DNA of 35,289 nt, taken from Fontibacillus panacisegetis. Lineage in GTDB: Bacteria; Bacillota; Bacilli; Paenibacillales; Paenibacillaceae. Below are positions 32,772 through 35,289 of the stretch, in pieces. Each line of letters opens with the position of its first letter. Positions within the stretch are counted from its first letter, which is position 1. The notes beneath the pieces are model-generated. The model was not told the DNA's origin. It made no database searches and saw only the letters and a list, made by a program, of their open reading frames with translations. The DNA is taken from assembly GCF_900102215.1 (NCBI RefSeq), contig NZ_FNBG01000041.1, forward strand, positions 1 to 35,289. The letters are read 5' to 3'. The translations under genes and the position numbers were made by a program.

Positions 32772-32785
32772 TGTAATCGGATACA
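32772..32785. promoter_or_regulatory. cre-like catabolite box before msmX
   Basis: TGTAATCGGATACA has palindromic TGTA/TACA arms and a central CG and fits the Bacillus cre pattern TGWNANCGNTNWCA with one mismatch. It lies 50 bp before the msmX start codon. Confidence 0.45.
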
Positions 32786-32847
32786 TTTCATATATTTATA
32801 TTACCGAACTCAGCCTAAAATTAACATACACAAACTGCACAAAAAAA

Positions 32848-33954
32848 CTAATCCCTTTTTGTCACTTTGTACAATAACAGTTTTAACTTAACTAAAACCG
32901 CATCCTGAAAGGTCCTTACATCCAGACCCGTCTCCTGTTTGAATTTATCAATACGATAAATCAACGTGTTACGGTGAATATACAATCGCTTTGCTGTCTC
33001 ACTCACATTACAATCTAATTGAAAAAAAGTATCTAATGTAGTCAGAGTCTCCTCATCCTCAAACAGCGCGTCGTGCTTTCTGGTTTCTTCAATAAAGCGT
33101 TGCCGCTGATGACCTGGAATGCTATATACAATTCGCTCTAACTGCAATTTCCACGGTAAATGAATATGCTCTGTAACATTAAACAGTTTGCCTATCTGGA
33201 GGATTTCGCGCAAGGATACCGTAACTTGTACTAAGCTATGATCCGCTTCAATTGGTTCGTAGGCAGCTAGATGATACCCCCCTCCACCCCATTCATTTGA
33301 GATTAGCTCATAAAGCCCCTGACATAAAGCGTCAAGAACGTCATCTTCAGCTTCTTCATCGTTATCTTCCCGAAGATCCATCAACAAGCTCTCACTCACC
33401 AGGATCAACCAATCCTCACGCAAAGGAATCAGCACCATCTCTCCGCCAAAAAAACTACGAAGCAGCTTGTTCAATTTCGAAAAAGAAATTCCTTGTCCAG
33501 TACCGTGATCACAGCTTAGCATAAAGGGCAGCATCGATGACTGTATCTTACTCTTCAGGGCTATATAATCCGGAACAGGATTATTATATTGATCTCGCTC
33601 AACTTCCCCCAAAATCCATTCCCCAAGCTGCAAACTACGCGATTCATCATCACGTTTTGAGGAGGTTTTATGATCGGATTTATGACCCTCACGGATCGAT
33701 GCAAGCAGAAGGTCAATAAGCGATGCTTCATTCTCAGTTATGACCGAATTATCAGCCTCAAGTACATGTACTGAAGATGCGGTTCGCTCCCATGCCCACA
33801 AATATCGATCCTGTAACCTAAGAGAACCTGAGGGTAGCATAACTGATTGCTCTGTTTCAGTCAGGGCGCTCCATGCTGAACGGTCCATTTCCGATAACGT
33901 TATAGGAATTCCTATAATTTGCTCCACTTGTTGCTTAAGAATTTTAATCTCCAT
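32848..33954 (-). CDS. PucR/CdaR-type transcriptional regulator
   Basis: 368 residues. The C-terminal ~60 residues are the PucR-family helix-turn-helix: LTTLDTFFQLDCNVSETAKRLYIHRNTLIYRIDKF, followed by ETGLDVRTFQDAVLVKLKLLL. The long N-terminal part has no motif I can name. The middle (DALCQGLYELISNEWGGGGYHLAAYEPI) may be a ligand-sensing domain of the CdaR GGDEF-like type. The gene lies 125 bp upstream of msmX in the same direction without a clear terminator between, so it may control sugar uptake; this is inferred from position. The start follows GGAGAGG. Confidence 0.85.
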   Translation of the reverse strand: MEIKILKQQVEQIIGIPITLSEMDRSAWSALTETEQSVMLPSGSLRLQDRYLWAWERTASSVHVLEADNSVITENEASLIDLLLASIREGHKSDHKTSSKRDDESRSLQLGEWILGEVERDQYNNPVPDYIALKSKIQSSMLPFMLSCDHGTGQGISFSKLNKLLRSFFGGEMVLIPLREDWLILVSESLLMDLREDNDEEAEDDVLDALCQGLYELISNEWGGGGYHLAAYEPIEADHSLVQVTVSLREILQIGKLFNVTEHIHLPWKLQLERIVYSIPGHQRQRFIEETRKHDALFEDEETLTTLDTFFQLDCNVSETAKRLYIHRNTLIYRIDKFKQETGLDVRTFQDAVLVKLKLLLYKVTKRD

Positions 33955-34045
33955 AACGAAATGCCTCTCCGTCGAGTATTATTTCAAAGAATTCATGTTT
34001 ATTCTATCACAATCTATCGCTACGACAAAAATCATGTGAAAAGTA

Positions 34046-34077
34046 AAAAAGCCGCCAACCGTAGTTGACGACTTTTG
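34046..34077 (-). terminator. Terminator of the rRNA-tRNA operon
   Basis: On the minus strand AAAAGTCGTCAAC pairs with GTTGGCGGCTTTT (two G-U or mismatched positions) around TACG, followed by TTTTTTAC. It lies four bases after the last tRNA gene. Confidence 0.88.
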
Positions 34078-34080
34078 AGA

Positions 34081-34153
34081 TGAGCCATGAAGGACTCGAA
34101 CCTTCGACACCCTGATTAAAAGTCAGGTGCTCTACCAACTGAGCTAATGGCTC
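34081..34153 (-). tRNA. tRNA-Lys (TTT)
   Basis: A full cloverleaf. The acceptor is GAGCCAT/ATGGCTC with discriminator A. The anticodon stem-loop is CCTGA-CTTTTAA-TCAGG with anticodon TTT, and the T-loop is TTCGAGT. The CCA end is not encoded. It is the last tRNA of the cluster. Confidence 0.96.
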
Positions 34154-34159
34154 ACAATC

Positions 34160-34244
34160 TGGTGGAGGCTGATGGATTCGAACCACCGAACTCGTAGAGA
34201 GCAGATTTACAGTCTGCCGTGTTTAGCCACTTCACTAAGCCTCC
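34160..34244 (-). tRNA. tRNA-Tyr (GTA)
   Basis: The acceptor is GGAGGCT/AGCCTCC with discriminator A and an encoded CCA. The anticodon loop in CAGACTGTAAATCTG gives GTA. A long variable arm (CTCTCTACGAG region) marks a class II tRNA, as expected for bacterial tRNA-Tyr. Confidence 0.96.
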
Positions 34245-34288
34245 AGATATATATGTCTCCTCAATCCGAAGTTTGAGTGACATAAAAG

Positions 34289-34361
<73 letters not shown>

Positions 34362-34446
34362 ATATGTATTTGAAAATGGTCAAAAAAATAAAGAGGTCCA
34401 GTTGATAACCTTCCCACTTCCTTGTGGAAACATACATAAAATTGAA

Positions 34447-34523
34447 TGGCGGAGTCGACGGGATTCGAACCCGCGGTCTCCTGCGTGACAGGCAGGCATG
34501 TTAGGCCTCTACACCACGACTCC
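34447..34523 (-). tRNA. tRNA-Asp (GTC)
   Basis: The acceptor is GGAGTCG/CGACTCC with discriminator G and an encoded CCA. The anticodon stem-loop CCTGC-CTGTCAC-GCAGG gives GTC. An 85-bp spacer separates it from tRNA-Phe, longer than the other spacers in the cluster. Confidence 0.96.
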
Positions 34524-34543
34524 GCGATAGATAAAAATGAAAA

Positions 34544-34619
<76 letters not shown>

Positions 34620-34644
34620 ACACTAAGAAATATAAATTTATAGA

Positions 34645-34720
34645 TGGTGGAGGCTAACGGGATCGAACCGCTGACCCTCTGCTTGTAAGGCAGATGCTCT
34701 CCCAGCTGAGCTAAGCCTCC
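34645..34720 (-). tRNA. tRNA-Val (TAC)
   Basis: The 5' acceptor strand is GGAGGCT, with an encoded CCA. The anticodon loop in TCTGCCTTACAAGCAGA gives TAC. Confidence 0.96.
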
Positions 34721-34730
34721 GAAAAAAATA

Positions 34731-34807
34731 TGGTAGCGGCGAAGGGAATCGAACCCCCGACCTCACGGGTATGAACCGTACGCTCTAGCCAGCTGAGCTA
34801 CACCGCC
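34731..34807 (-). tRNA. tRNA-Met (CAT), elongator
   Basis: The anticodon loop in ACGGTTCATACCCGT gives CAT. The acceptor GGCGGTG is paired at its first position (G-U), and the D-arm is GCTCAGCTGGCTAGAGC. The initiator hallmarks (unpaired first base, three G-C pairs in the anticodon stem) are absent, so this is the elongator form. CCA is encoded. Confidence 0.93.
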
Positions 34808-34831
34808 ATATATAATATAAGCTTGTTCAAA

Positions 34832-34923
34832 TGGCGGAGAGAGAGGGATTCGAACCCTCGCACCGCTTACGCAGTCTAACCCCTTAGCAGAGGGTCCCCT
34901 TATAGCCACTTGGGTATCTCTCC
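34832..34923 (-). tRNA. tRNA-Ser (GCT)
   Basis: A class II tRNA of 92 nt with acceptor GGAGAGA, a long variable arm (CTGCGTAAGCGG region), anticodon GCT in CTCTGCTAAGGGG, discriminator G and encoded CCA. It is the first tRNA after the 23S gene. Confidence 0.96.
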
Positions 34924-35003
34924 AAGCCTAATCCAAGGCCTTAATCCTTGAAAACTGGATACGAAACTAGATTTGCAAGTTAGACCTGAATATTCAGGAA
35001 TTT

Positions 35004-35289
<286 letters not shown>

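Overview
The window looks like a chromosomal segment of a Paenibacillus-type Firmicute. This is inferred from gene order and protein family type, because no database search was possible. Almost all genes lie on the minus strand, and much of the layout matches the Bacillus subtilis yvc/his/yvo region: hprK-lgt-ppaX-acyltransferase, then hisZ-G-D-B-H-A-F-IE, then a TPR protein and trxB, then rapZ-yvcK-whiA and an HPr/Crh-like gene. Ribosome binding sites are strong GGAGG types, sigma-A-like promoters are recognisable, and several starts are GTG or TTG.

Layout from left to right. (1) 1-1740: a small secreted protein of unknown function, a 45-bp palindrome resembling abutting insertion-sequence ends, and a secreted SIMPL-domain protein. 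(2) 1763-6316: HPr/Crh-like protein, whiA, yvcK, rapZ and a ROK glucokinase. Two copies of a ~105-bp repeat with a conserved core and self-complementary but different arms sit on either side of rapZ. (3) 6577-8127: a DUF438/hemerythrin/PAS protein and a DUF1858 protein, with Fur-like and Fnr-like operator candidates upstream. (4) 8316-13810: the only plus-strand block, holding an OmpR-type two-component system, a LysE-type exporter and a three-gene ABC transporter of the lantibiotic-protection type. (5) 13811-14630: an 820-bp stretch without a gene, containing a repeat array. (6) 14631-17417: trxB and a TPR/HTH protein. (7) 17637-26492: a complete histidine operon ending in a histidinol-phosphatase and a second type of PRPP synthetase. 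(8) 26760-31396: a membrane acyltransferase and the hprK-lgt-ppaX-acyltransferase operon. (9) 31601-33954: an MsmX-type sugar ABC ATPase and a PucR-type regulator. (10) 34046-35289: the 3' end of a 23S rRNA gene followed by eight tRNA genes and a terminator.

Functional links: HprK phosphorylates HPr/Crh proteins on Ser46, PpaX removes the pyrophosphate produced when HprK works in reverse, GlcK makes glucose-6-phosphate, and MsmX energises sugar importers and has a cre-like box. Together these form a carbon-catabolite control set. RapZ, YvcK and WhiA form the conserved cell-wall/UDP-sugar and division cluster. Prs supplies PRPP to HisG in its own operon.

The least explained material is non-coding. 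Three intergenic arrays (about 11120-11305, 14340-14517 and 21027-21207) each carry four TGCA-type palindromes with almost the same unequal spacing, about 51, 62 and 51 bp, and a single matching unit lies at the window start. The paired elements around rapZ keep their cores but change both arms in a compensating way. Both look like dispersed, structured elements that I cannot name.
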